A stretch of 13,146 nucleotides of DNA from Thermogutta sp. (GCF_014359955.1 NZ_JACIYL010000033.1:1-13146), one strand, 5' to 3'; shown: positions 1 through 7,779, counted from the stretch's first letter. The notes: a model not told the origin generated them from the letters alone. Numbers and translations are program-made.

Positions 1-1379
1 CCAAATGCATGCGCGAATTTGCGAATTTGCGGAACCCACTCGGGCAGCGGGCCAGCCAGCCGCAGACCAGCCAGGACAGAGACTTCGAACGCCGGGCCCG
101 TCTTCATAGCGTAGATGCGGAGAATCTGGGGGATGCGAACCGGCTCCAACGGGTTGCGAGCCAGCCACAGTTCTGCACCCTGTCCAGAACAGAGTTCCAC
201 ATGGGCCTGAGAAAATATTCGGACCAGGTCGGCCGCCAGTTCCGCGGACGCCCCGCTCGATGCGATGGCCGAGTAGCCCAGCCCAACCAGATAATCGCCC
301 ACATTCAATGCGATGGGTATACCCCATCGCTCGTGGAGCGTCGTTCGTCCATAGCGATAGCGGTCGCCGTCCTCGATGTCATCATGGATTAAAGAAGCCT
401 TGTGGAAAATTTCTACCGCCAGGGCGATCCTCTGCACGTAGGCCGGGACCTCCGGTTGTGCATGGCCCGATAGCCTTGTCAACCTCCCGCCCACGATGGC
501 GTCATACACTCCCAGCGTGATGAATGGACGATAATACTTACCCCCCTCTTTGAGATAGCCGTAGCCGATGTCCTCGGTGACACTCAGAGGGTCTTCAGCG
601 GTATTTCCCGCACTAGCTGCCGCTAGTTGCCGCGGGAGGAGTTCCTCCGCATTGTCCCGAACGATCTGCACGGCAAGGCGCATGAGTGGCAGATAGGATC
701 GCCCGACGGCAGTGCGCGGGACATATGGCGTTTCGATCATCTCGACAATCCAGTCCTCGTCGGTGGCCGTGTCCTGACAACGATCGACCAACAACGGGAC
801 GGCCATGCAGGGGATACCCGCCATCAAAACGCGTTCGAGAGAACGTTCCAAAGAATTGAGACAGGCTACCCCCAAAAGGGCGTCGGCTTCACCGCTGAGG
901 ATCAATCGCATCACAACGGGTGATCCCTCAGCAATGAGAATTCGGTATCCTTTTGCGCGAGCGATCTCCCCAAGCCAGCCCAGGCTGCATCCCCCGCAAC
1001 CGAGGCACGCCAGGCCTTCCCGCGAATAAGAAGCCGCGCACAGGCTGGCGTTCCGCATACAATGAGGAAGCAGCAAGAGCCGTCTCTCGTAAGGGATATT
1101 CATCACTTGCGGCTGCCAAAAGGCCGAGCCAATGGCCACCATGGTCCATCCGAGATAGCCTCGGGGCAAATGGAGCCGCTTCAGCAAGGACTCAGCGGCT
1201 TTCTCAAGGCGCGACCGCGTAAGTGGCAGCGAATGATCGAAAGTGCCCGCTTCCCTGATTGCTTCTCGGCGGATCAGCTCCCGCACCCGCCTGTCCGCTG
1301 GGACAAGTTTGATGGTCGAGGAATTTTGGTGAGCTGCTGATTCGATTCGGGCATTTGCCACATCGTCGCGGTCTGCCAT
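1..1379 (-). CDS. DUF116 / polyprenyl diphosphate synthase fusion (3' end cut by window edge)
   Basis: The reading frame is open for 459 codons and runs off the left edge, so the C-terminus is missing. The N-terminal half (about residues 75-245) is a DUF116-type domain with a dense cysteine set: C107, C114, C125, C128 and C131, the last three in CLGCGGCSLG. The C-terminal half (about 265 onward) is a trans-isoprenyl diphosphate synthase. It has GGKYYRP (279-285) for the IPP-binding GGKRxRP motif, the first aspartate-rich motif DDIED (333-337), and a KTG (426-428) where the family has KT. The second aspartate-rich motif would lie beyond the edge. The start is the ATG at 1379: an in-frame stop lies five codons upstream and a GAGG precedes the ATG. 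The expected reaction is head-to-tail condensation of IPP onto an allylic diphosphate. Ala328, five residues before DDxxD, resembles long-chain synthases. The DUF116 role is unknown. It lies 86 bases downstream of the cyclase on the same strand, probably in one operon. Confidence 0.88.
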   Translation of the reverse strand, partial: MADRDDVANARIESAAHQNSSTIKLVPADRRVRELIRREAIREAGTFDHSLPLTRSRLEKAAESLLKRLHLPRGYLGWTMVAIGSAFWQPQVMNIPYERRLLLLPHCMRNASLCAASYSREGLACLGCGGCSLGWLGEIARAKGYRILIAEGSPVVMRLILSGEADALLGVACLNSLERSLERVLMAGIPCMAVPLLVDRCQDTATDEDWIVEMIETPYVPRTAVGRSYLPLMRLAVQIVRDNAEELLPRQLAAASAGNTAEDPLSVTEDIGYGYLKEGGKYYRPFITLGVYDAIVGGRLTRLSGHAQPEVPAYVQRIALAVEIFHKASLIHDDIEDGDRYRYGRTTLHERWGIPIALNVGDYLVGLGYSAIASSGASAELAADLVRIFSQAHVELCSGQGAELWLARNPLEPVRIPQILRIYAMKTGPAFEVSVLAGLRLAGPLPEWVPQIRKFAHAF

Positions 1380-1465
1380 TCGTGCCTCGGTTTACCGGAA
1401 ATGATTTCGGAGCTGAGCAAGGACCGTCATGTCGTCCTTAAAAAAATGTGTGTCTCCTCAACTGG

Positions 1466-3433
1466 CTAGTGACCCGTTGCCGACCGCAAGTACCGTCCCA
1501 GTGCCTCGACCGTAAAAATGAGCGGATACAGTTCTTCAAAGTACCAAAGCCGGGCAAAGTACAGGCCGATCGGGGTCGCCTGAGCCACCTTTCCTTCTTC
1601 CACGGCTTGCACAAGCCACATCGCTCCTCGGATTCGCGTCTCCAATGCGCCTGCATCCGGGAGGGCGGAGAGTGCCGCAACCGCCAGGGCTGTTTCCTCT
1701 ATGGAGCCGGAATGATCCCGGTAAGCCACCTGGCCTGGTGGAGGCAAATCGTCGGTCCAGAACCCCCAACCCCAACTTCCATCGGGATTCTGATTGCCGG
1801 TCAACCATTGGATGGCCCGCCTCCAGCAATCCGTATTGTGGGCATCCATGTCTGCAAAAGCAAGTAAGCACCTGGCAGTGCCGTAAACGGGATTAGCCTC
1901 GCCCGGAAGCCACTCGTTTCCAAACCAGAGAGGTAACCAAAAGCCTTCCTCAGTTTGACAATTCACCAGGAACCGCATCCCCTTGTTCAGCGCCCGCACC
2001 AACCGTTCTCTGAAGACGACTCGCCTTTTCCAAAGCCGCTCAATGAAGCGGCGGAGCGGCGGTGCGAAGCGATCGGAAAAATCCAGAGATTGAAATTCCT
2101 CCGCCCCGGCGTCCAGGGACTTCAAGATTTTACTCCAACCGTGGAGTGCCCGCATGGCATGGGCTGTCAGATCGACAGCACTGCGATCAAACGGAAAGCG
2201 CCCCCAACCGCGGCAGAAGGTGGGCCAGCCCCCGTCCCGGTTCTGTAAGTCCAGCAGCCACTGCAACCCCAAAATGACGTGTGGCCAAAGGCGGGCCCTC
2301 TCTCGGACGCTGACGTGTGGCCAGATATTGGCCAGCGCCAACAGGGCACCGGCAGTATCGTCAGCGTCCGGCACTGCGCCCGTCTGGTCAGTCCAACCCC
2401 AGCCTCCCGGTGCAGCCCCGGTGAACGGGTGAATCTCCAGCCATTGACACCGCGCAAGCCATTCCAGGGAGACTAAAGGCAGAAACTGACCATTCGAGGT
2501 CGTTTTTCCAAGTTGAGCGGCGTGAACCGCGTTCATCGTGAGTGTGGTCAGCCATGTTGCAAGGTCAACATCGACGGGCCAGCTCCCGTCTTCCCGCTGA
2601 TTGCGAAGCAGGAACTCCAGCGCTCTGGCTGCAATCGGGTGTTCCGCCAGCCCCGCCGTGATCAGGCACATCGCCACAAATGACGTGAGGGGAATCGCCT
2701 CGAGATAGCCCCCACTGCCTGGCTGCATACTCGAGGCCACCTGGAGACACCGCGATTGAACCGCGTCGCGAATCAACCGAACAGGCGGAAAAGAGCTTGG
2801 ACACTTTTTGTGGCGTGCCAGGCCCACAGCGACCAGGGCGGGAATCGCATAGCTGACAACCGGCATTCTGAGGAAGCGGTACAAGGCGCGGGGAAACGCA
2901 GCCAGTTCGAAGGGAAGTTGAGGCACCTTTTCCCAGGGGAAAATCCCGGCAATCGCACAGTTGGTGAGGATCGGAGCGACGAACGTCTGGTCAGCCCCGT
3001 AGCGATCCCTCAGCCCCTGTAATTCACCCTGAGACTTGAGATACGCTTGAGCCGCCGCGAGAACTTCCCGGCAGTATTCTGCCTGGCCCGCCAAATGGAT
3101 AGCGGCTGTGGCAAGATAGGTTGTCGCGATATTGGATCGGGAACGCTCCGTATCCCCCCACCCTCCATCTTTTTGCTGGGTTTTCTTGAGGTACTCGATA
3201 CCCGTAGAAATAGCTTTGTCGAGGCTGGCCGTGTCCGCAACCGAGATCGTCTTTTGGGACGCGTTTTGCCTGTAAGCTGCCAGGGCGGAAACAGCCGTGG
3301 CGGTGGCCAGCGGAGAAGAACACAGATGCCCGCGCCAAAACCCATCTAGCGAGCGCCTGGCGAGCAAGAGATCCCAGACAGACTGGAGAGCGCGTTCGAT
3401 CCGAGCCACCGTCAACGCGTCACTCATAACCAT
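1466..3433 (-). CDS. Squalene-hopene cyclase family terpene cyclase
   Basis: This 655-residue protein has the length and repeat pattern of class II triterpene cyclases. The proton-donating DxDD motif is present as DADDTA (356-361). QW-type repeats (Q/N..xxxDGGW or similar) occur at about 86-92, 278-285, 397-403, 493-499 and 547-554, and segments such as SAVDLTAHAMRAL (418-430) are typical of the alpha-alpha barrel. The C-terminus ends in a YPL...EALGRYL segment like the hopene cyclase end. Family members protonate a polyprene such as squalene and cyclise it at the membrane. The substrate cannot be read from the sequence: squalene, or a longer linear polyprene as in the Bacillus sesquarterpene cyclases, are both possible. 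Start: ATG at 3433, with a second ATG two codons in; neither has a strong Shine-Dalgarno. It heads a minus-strand unit followed by the polyprenyl synthase and is divergent from a radical SAM gene. Confidence 0.9.
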   Translation of the reverse strand: MVMSDALTVARIERALQSVWDLLLARRSLDGFWRGHLCSSPLATATAVSALAAYRQNASQKTISVADTASLDKAISTGIEYLKKTQQKDGGWGDTERSRSNIATTYLATAAIHLAGQAEYCREVLAAAQAYLKSQGELQGLRDRYGADQTFVAPILTNCAIAGIFPWEKVPQLPFELAAFPRALYRFLRMPVVSYAIPALVAVGLARHKKCPSSFPPVRLIRDAVQSRCLQVASSMQPGSGGYLEAIPLTSFVAMCLITAGLAEHPIAARALEFLLRNQREDGSWPVDVDLATWLTTLTMNAVHAAQLGKTTSNGQFLPLVSLEWLARCQWLEIHPFTGAAPGGWGWTDQTGAVPDADDTAGALLALANIWPHVSVRERARLWPHVILGLQWLLDLQNRDGGWPTFCRGWGRFPFDRSAVDLTAHAMRALHGWSKILKSLDAGAEEFQSLDFSDRFAPPLRRFIERLWKRRVVFRERLVRALNKGMRFLVNCQTEEGFWLPLWFGNEWLPGEANPVYGTARCLLAFADMDAHNTDCWRRAIQWLTGNQNPDGSWGWGFWTDDLPPPGQVAYRDHSGSIEETALAVAALSALPDAGALETRIRGAMWLVQAVEEGKVAQATPIGLYFARLWYFEELYPLIFTVEALGRYLRSATGH

Positions 3434-3563
3434 CCCGAATTCGCACAGTTACCCGTGGGCACGCGGCTTTTGTCACTCTCCGGCTGACCCAAGAAGCACC
3501 ACGACACCTCCCCTGGGCCCCGTACAAACAAATCCAGCCTTCACCGCACAGCGTTCCATACAC

Positions 3564-3588
3564 GCCGATTGAGCGTATTATAATCGGC
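3564..3588. promoter_or_regulatory. Inverted repeat over a two-way -10 box between cyclase and radical SAM genes
   Basis: GCCGATT (3564-3570) and AATCGGC (3582-3588) form a perfect 7-bp inverted repeat with an 11-base spacer. The spacer and right arm contain TATTATAAT, which gives TATAAT on the plus strand (3579-3584) and also TATAAT on the minus strand (3582-3577). I see no good -35 box on either side. The site lies 75 bases before the radical SAM start and 130 bases before the cyclase start. A repressor bound here could control both directions; this is inference. Confidence 0.4.
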
Positions 3589-3663
3589 AGAGATGTGACG
3601 TCTGCCGGTTGACAGACAGTTCGCGATGACATCCCACGCCGCTTGATACAAGGAAGTGGGGCC

Positions 3664-4857
3664 ATGATACTTCCGCGTTTGTTATTTCGGGCAATGACGA
3701 GAGTTTCTCCCCGCAATCTGTACAACGCCTGGCGATTGTGGCTCGTACCCGGTATTGCTGCGCTGCGGAAATTCCGGGAAAGGCAGGCCAAAGGGGAATT
3801 CTTTCCGCCTTTTTTCTTCATCGCCCTGACCGATGCCTGTAATCTCCAGTGTCGGGGATGCTGGATCAGCAGCCAGGGGAAACCTCGGCAGCTAACGGTG
3901 GAGGATGTCACCTCGCTTATCAATTCAGCCAAAACTCAGGGGAACCGGTTCTTCATTTTGTTGGGGGGAGAACCGTTTCTTTACAAGGATCTTGTCACGA
4001 TCTTGGACACCAACCCGGACTGCTATTTTCAGATCATCACCAACGGTACGCTCATTTCGGAGGAGAGCGTCCAGCAGATCGCTCGCGTGGGAAACGCCAC
4101 TCTCCTTATCAGCGTGGACGGTTTTCAGCCGGCGAACGATTTTCGTCGGGGGGAGGGAGTGTTTGAGCAAGTTGTCCACGGCATGAAGTTGCTCAAGGAG
4201 CATCGGGTCTTATTTGGCATCGCCACAACATTGACCTCGACCAACTGGGAAGACGTGTTGAGCCGAGATTTCGTTCGCTGGGCGGATTCGCAGGGGGCCA
4301 TCTATTTGTGGTACTACATCTACCGACCAGTCGGACCCACGCCCACACCCGAACTGGCCCTGAGCCGTGAGCAGATCGCTGCGGTTCGCAGGCGTTTACT
4401 CGCGCTGCGGAAAGAAAGTCCGATCATCCTGATTGACACCTATTGGGACGCTGCGGGACGCGCTGTCTGCCCGGCGGCAGCAGGCTTGGGTTATCACATT
4501 GGACCTGCCGGAGATATCGAGTTATGTCCGCCGCTTTCCTTTGCCACAGCAACCATCCGCGACAACAATGGCGACCTTGTCCAAACGATCCAGCAAAACA
4601 GTCTCCTCAAAGATTTCCGCCCATTTGTCCACTCCCATACTCGCGGGTGCGTCATTCTTGAGCACCCCCAGGAACTGATCCAATTCCTGAGAGATCACGG
4701 CGCCCGGGATACGAGCGGCCGGGATGCATATCATGAACTCGGCCAGCTTCAACCGCGTCCCAGTCATCACCTGCCCGAGGCTGAAATTCCTGAGGACACG
4801 TGGCTGTACCGCTGGCTCAAGAAAAATCTCTTCTTTGGCCTGGCTGCGTACGGGTGA
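3664..4857 (+). CDS. Radical SAM enzyme of unknown substrate
   Basis: A 397-residue radical SAM protein. The [4Fe-4S]-SAM cluster motif CxxxCxxC is C59-C63-C66 (CNLQCRGC), followed by the SAM-binding GGEP (101-104), an ITNGT strand (125-129) and ISVDG (149-153), all in the usual order. The C-terminal part carries C269, C288 and C329, including CPAAAGLGYHIGPAGDIELCPP, which resembles a SPASM or twitch auxiliary cluster region but is short of a full SPASM set. The N-terminal 35 residues and the last 18 are basic and aromatic and could touch the membrane. I chose ATG 3664 because AAGGAAG lies just upstream; a TTG at 3643 would add seven residues. It does not match the HpnH hopanoid adenosyl-transferring enzyme as I know it. 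Its divergent placement beside a terpene cyclase suggests it modifies a lipid, which is inference. Confidence 0.85.
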   Translation: MILPRLLFRAMTRVSPRNLYNAWRLWLVPGIAALRKFRERQAKGEFFPPFFFIALTDACNLQCRGCWISSQGKPRQLTVEDVTSLINSAKTQGNRFFILLGGEPFLYKDLVTILDTNPDCYFQIITNGTLISEESVQQIARVGNATLLISVDGFQPANDFRRGEGVFEQVVHGMKLLKEHRVLFGIATTLTSTNWEDVLSRDFVRWADSQGAIYLWYYIYRPVGPTPTPELALSREQIAAVRRRLLALRKESPIILIDTYWDAAGRAVCPAAAGLGYHIGPAGDIELCPPLSFATATIRDNNGDLVQTIQQNSLLKDFRPFVHSHTRGCVILEHPQELIQFLRDHGARDTSGRDAYHELGQLQPRPSHHLPEAEIPEDTWLYRWLKKNLFFGLAAYG

Positions 4858-4882
4858 TCCCTCGGGCCTTCGAAAAAGCCGT

Positions 4883-4888
4883 TATAAT
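4883..4888 (+). promoter_or_regulatory. Possible -10 box upstream of the sixA-like gene
   Basis: A perfect TATAAT lies in the 139-base gap after the radical SAM gene, 108 bases before the SixA-like start. No convincing -35 is seen 16-18 bases upstream. It may drive the phosphatase genes separately from the radical SAM gene. Confidence 0.25.
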
Positions 4889-4996
4889 GCACAAAAGTGT
4901 CCCGCCTGGGCCGGGCCCTCCGGTGGGTCAAAATTTATCTACGAACCGTCAGGGTGGTATGCGGATTGATCAGCATTGTCGAGAGGGGAGACATCC

Positions 4997-5488
4997 ATGA
5001 TCGTTTACGTCATTCGACACGCATGGGCGGAAAAACCTGACAGCTCACGCTGGCCTGATGATAGCCAGAGGCCCCTCACCGAGGAAGGAAGGCGTCGCTT
5101 TCGCCGCTTTGCCCGACGACTCGTCAAAAGGGGCCTTAACATAAGGTTGATCGGCACCAGCCCTTATTTGCGATGCGTGGAGACGGCCGAAATCCTCATG
5201 TCCGCTACCCGGGAAACGGTGTGCGTGGAGGCGGTACCGGCCTTGTCTCCGCAAGGCAGTTTCGACGAATTGATGAACTGGCTGCAAAAGCACGCGTCCG
5301 ATCCGAAACAGAATATCGCCCTGGTCGGCCATGCTCCCGATGTCGGCGAACTGATCAGCCGGCTCGTCGGCGGGGGAAAATTCGACTGCGCCAAGGGTTC
5401 CGTGGCAGCCATCGAATTTAAAGAGCAACCCAAGCCGGGCGAGGGAGAGCTCCTTTTCCTCGTCACAGCGGGCCTGCTCAAATGCTGA
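4997..5488 (+). CDS. sixA: SixA-like phosphohistidine phosphatase
   Basis: The 163-residue product is a small histidine phosphatase of the SixA type. The catalytic RHA motif is at 7-9 (VIRHAWAEKP), where His8 would take the phosphoryl group. The SP.LRC.ETAEI segment (55-66) supplies the conserved arginine (Arg59), and GHAPD (111-115) supplies the second histidine, His112. Length and motif order fit SixA, which in other bacteria removes phosphate from histidine phosphotransfer domains or from the PTS protein NPr. No kinase or PTS gene lies nearby, so the target is unknown. The ATG at 4997 is preceded by GAGAGGGGAG and is preferred over a TTG 21 bases upstream. It is the first of three plus-strand phosphoesterase genes. 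Confidence 0.87.
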   Translation: MIVYVIRHAWAEKPDSSRWPDDSQRPLTEEGRRRFRRFARRLVKRGLNIRLIGTSPYLRCVETAEILMSATRETVCVEAVPALSPQGSFDELMNWLQKHASDPKQNIALVGHAPDVGELISRLVGGGKFDCAKGSVAAIEFKEQPKPGEGELLFLVTAGLLKC

Positions 5489-5627
5489 AGCCCAAAGCCC
5501 ATTGCACGGGGAAGGGCGAAAAGCGTCTGTCTTTTCGCGTAACCTGACCCGGGAGATAATGATCGGAAAGGGGCGCGGGCGTGAGGGGTCATGTCCTGAA
5601 CAGCCAAGACCACGGAGAACGTCGCGG

Positions 5628-6497
5628 ATGATTGCTACCTTCGAATACATCGAGCAAATCATCAACACATGCAAAAGAGCGGCACAGGCTAATCTGGAGA
5701 CACCCAGCCGTCAGGGCAATCTCATCATGCTGACGTCGCAAGATGGCACCGACGTCATGATTACCGGCGATTTGCACGGCCATCGACGCAACTTCAATCT
5801 CATCCGGCGAATCGCCGCTCTGGACAAGAATCCTGGCCGACATCTCGTCATCCAGGAAGTGTGCCATGGGGGCTTAACGTATCCCGACGGCGGCTGTATG
5901 TCGCACACTGTGCTGGAAGACGTGGCCAAATTGAAAACCCAGTACCCCGATCGAGTCCATTTCATTCTCGGCAACCACGAGCTTGCCGAAATGACTGATT
6001 ACCCCATCCAGAAGAACAAACAAATGCTCAATTTTTTATTCAGGCTGGGTATTCAGCATGTGTATGGCCCGGCTGCCGATCGGGTCCGCCAGGCCTACAT
6101 CGAATTTATCCAGACCTGTCCCCTGGGAGTTGTTATACCAGGAGGTGTGGTGGTGACTCACAGCCTCCCTGAAAACGTGGACAGGCAGGGGTTCGACGTG
6201 AGCGTTTTCCATCGCCCCTTGGACATTCTGGAGTTTCTCGAGCACCGCAGCGTCTTCCGTTTGGTTTGGGGACGTGACTATCGAGAGGAAAACGCCGCAG
6301 CCTTCGCGCGACTCCTTCACGCCAACGTTCTCATTCACGGTCACGAGCCCTGTCCGGAAGGATACGCGGCACCCAACAACGTGCAGATCATACTCGACTG
6401 TTCGGCTGAGAAAGCCGGATATCTGATTTTGCCGCTGGACCGTCAGGATCCGTGGACGCATCAGGAAGTGCTGGCCCGCGTGAAACTTTTGGGATAA
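5628..6497 (+). CDS. PPP-like metallophosphoesterase with a degenerate second metal motif
   Basis: Counted from ATG 5628 the protein has 289 residues. Calcineurin-like metal-binding motifs are visible: GDLHGH (47-52), GNHE (115-118), a histidine in VVTHS (H178) and HGHE (237-240). This spacing resembles the PPP serine/threonine phosphatase and diadenosine tetraphosphatase branch. However, the place of GDxxDRG is taken by QEVCHGG (76-82), so the aspartate that normally bridges both metals is not obvious. No signal peptide is seen, so it is probably cytoplasmic. The start is uncertain. ATG 5628 has GGAGA nine bases upstream; in-frame starts at 5559 (ATG) and 5502 (TTG) would add a basic, low-quality N-terminus. 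The substrate is unknown. Neighbours are a SixA-like phosphatase upstream and a secreted phosphoesterase downstream. Confidence 0.8.
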   Translation: MIATFEYIEQIINTCKRAAQANLETPSRQGNLIMLTSQDGTDVMITGDLHGHRRNFNLIRRIAALDKNPGRHLVIQEVCHGGLTYPDGGCMSHTVLEDVAKLKTQYPDRVHFILGNHELAEMTDYPIQKNKQMLNFLFRLGIQHVYGPAADRVRQAYIEFIQTCPLGVVIPGGVVVTHSLPENVDRQGFDVSVFHRPLDILEFLEHRSVFRLVWGRDYREENAAAFARLLHANVLIHGHEPCPEGYAAPNNVQIILDCSAEKAGYLILPLDRQDPWTHQEVLARVKLLG

Positions 6498-6619
6498 CAG
6501 GACAAGCTTGCGGCGCCGCCGCGGCGGCCAGTCGTCTTGCCTGCCGCATCGATCCCACCAGCTTTCTTGTGTGGCATGATCCCCTTTTGTTAACTTTTCT
6601 TTAACTTCGCTCGCCGGTC

Positions 6620-6647
6620 TTTTCGATTCCTCCGATCCGCCTAAAAT
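6620..6647 (+). promoter_or_regulatory. Possible promoter for the Tat metallophosphoesterase
   Basis: TTTTCG (6620-6625), 16 bases, then TAAAAT (6642-6647). The -35 is weak. The -10 sits in GATCCGCCTAAAAT, almost the same string (GATCCACCTAAAAT) as the proposed -10 region before the Fe-S scaffold gene at 12290-12303. A 14-bp perfect GC palindrome lies just upstream at 6515-6528. Confidence 0.3.
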
Positions 6648-6736
6648 TCAACCGGTCCGACGCCGGAACGATCCGGCACGTGGAAAAAACTCGGTTTGAG
6701 TACGCTGTCACTTCATGCTTGGGAGGTTCCACGCCC

Positions 6737-7693
6737 ATGGTTTCCATCTCACGTCGTGATTTGTTGCGAGGACTGGGTGCCGCTTTCGGAGCTCTGTTCG
6801 CGGGCAGGGCTGTCAGCACAACGGCGTCTGTGCAGGAGGCATCAAACCCGGGGACATTTCGTTTTGTCCATCTGACCGACATTCATGTGCAGCCCGAACT
6901 GAAAGCCGCTGAAGGTATGGCGGCGTGTTTGCGGCACGTCGCCCAATTGGACCCGGCTCCGGACTTTATCCTTACCGGAGGCGATCTGGTGATGGATGCG
7001 TTGGAACAAGACGTCCGGCGGACGACGCTCCTTTTCGATCTTTTCACTCGGGTGCTGCGCGATAACACAAACCTGCCGGTTCACCACTGTATCGGCAATC
7101 ACGACGTGTTTGGATGGGGCAAAAAGCACGGGGTGACACCAGAAACGCCTCGGTACGGAAAAAAGATGTTCTGCGAGGTTTTCGGCTACGAGAAAACGTA
7201 TTACACATTTGACCACAAAGGCTGGCGATTCTTCGTGCTCGACAGCGTCCAACCGTCAGAAAAACTCCTCTATGAAGGAGGACTTGACCCCGAACAATGG
7301 GAGTGGCTGGAAGAGCAACTTCAGAAGAAACCGGCCAACATGCCCGGCGTTATCGTGAGCCATATTCCATTCGTGACTGTGACCGTCCTGCCAGATGCCG
7401 TACAGGACTACCAGTTCCGCATCGGGGCGGCCAGCCTGTGCAAAGGTGCACAAAGGGTTTCGTTACTGCTCCCCCAGCACAATGTACGTTTGGCACTTTC
7501 CGGACATATTCACATGGTTGACGAGGTCGAGTACCGCGGTGTCAAGTATGTGTGTGACGGCGCCGTTTCCGGTCGATGGTGGAAAGGGGCAAACAAAGGG
7601 TTTCCCGAAGGATATGGCGTCTTCGATCTCAGTCCTGATGGCTCCGTGAAATATCAATACGTGACATACGGCTGGCAGGCCGTTCAAACCTGA
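6737..7693 (+). CDS. Tat-exported calcineurin-like metallophosphoesterase
   Basis: The 318-residue protein starts with a twin-arginine signal: SISRRDLLRG (3-12), then a hydrophobic stretch GLGAAFGALFAG, with possible cleavage near residue 30. It is therefore probably folded in the cytoplasm with its metals and exported. The calcineurin-like phosphoesterase domain follows with all expected motifs: DIH (48-50), GGD (81-83), GNHD (120-123), SH (208-209) and GHIH (256-259). This layout matches the CpdA/Icc-like and purple-acid-like branch; the substrate could be a phosphomonoester, cyclic nucleotide or phospholipid head group. The ATG at 6737 with GGGAGG ten bases upstream is chosen over a GTG at 6680, because it puts the arginine pair at the very N-terminus. 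The gene stands 239 bases after the previous one. Confidence 0.88.
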   Translation: MVSISRRDLLRGLGAAFGALFAGRAVSTTASVQEASNPGTFRFVHLTDIHVQPELKAAEGMAACLRHVAQLDPAPDFILTGGDLVMDALEQDVRRTTLLFDLFTRVLRDNTNLPVHHCIGNHDVFGWGKKHGVTPETPRYGKKMFCEVFGYEKTYYTFDHKGWRFFVLDSVQPSEKLLYEGGLDPEQWEWLEEQLQKKPANMPGVIVSHIPFVTVTVLPDAVQDYQFRIGAASLCKGAQRVSLLLPQHNVRLALSGHIHMVDEVEYRGVKYVCDGAVSGRWWKGANKGFPEGYGVFDLSPDGSVKYQYVTYGWQAVQT

Positions 7694-7744
7694 TTGCCGT
7701 CACCAAATACCCTCGTTTACGGCACCTGAGGCTCGCGCCATCTT

Positions 7745-7779
7745 GACCACGCCCCCATCAGCAGGGTGGGGACGCGGTC
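7745..7779. terminator. Imperfect hairpin between convergent genes
   Basis: GACCACGCCCCCA (7745-7757) pairs with TGGGGACGCGGTC (7767-7779) apart from two mismatches, with a nine-base loop. It lies between the ends of the Tat phosphoesterase (plus) and the membrane anti-sigma candidate (minus). There is no T-run on either side, so a terminator role is only suggested by position. The rest of 7694-7919 shows nothing else clear. Confidence 0.35.

Noticed and set aside
1419..1439. Hairpin AAGGAC/GTCCTT next to a run of seven A
   Set aside because: On the minus strand, where the genes are read, the T-run comes before the hairpin, and on the plus strand it is followed by A, so it is not an intrinsic terminator.
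3609..3614. Consensus TTGACA on the plus strand upstream of the radical SAM gene
   Set aside because: No -10-like hexamer lies 15-19 bases downstream, so it was not called as a promoter.
6515..6528. Perfect 14-bp GC palindrome after the PPP-like gene
   Set aside because: It has no loop and no T-run, so it is not a terminator; it may be only a GC-rich chance palindrome.
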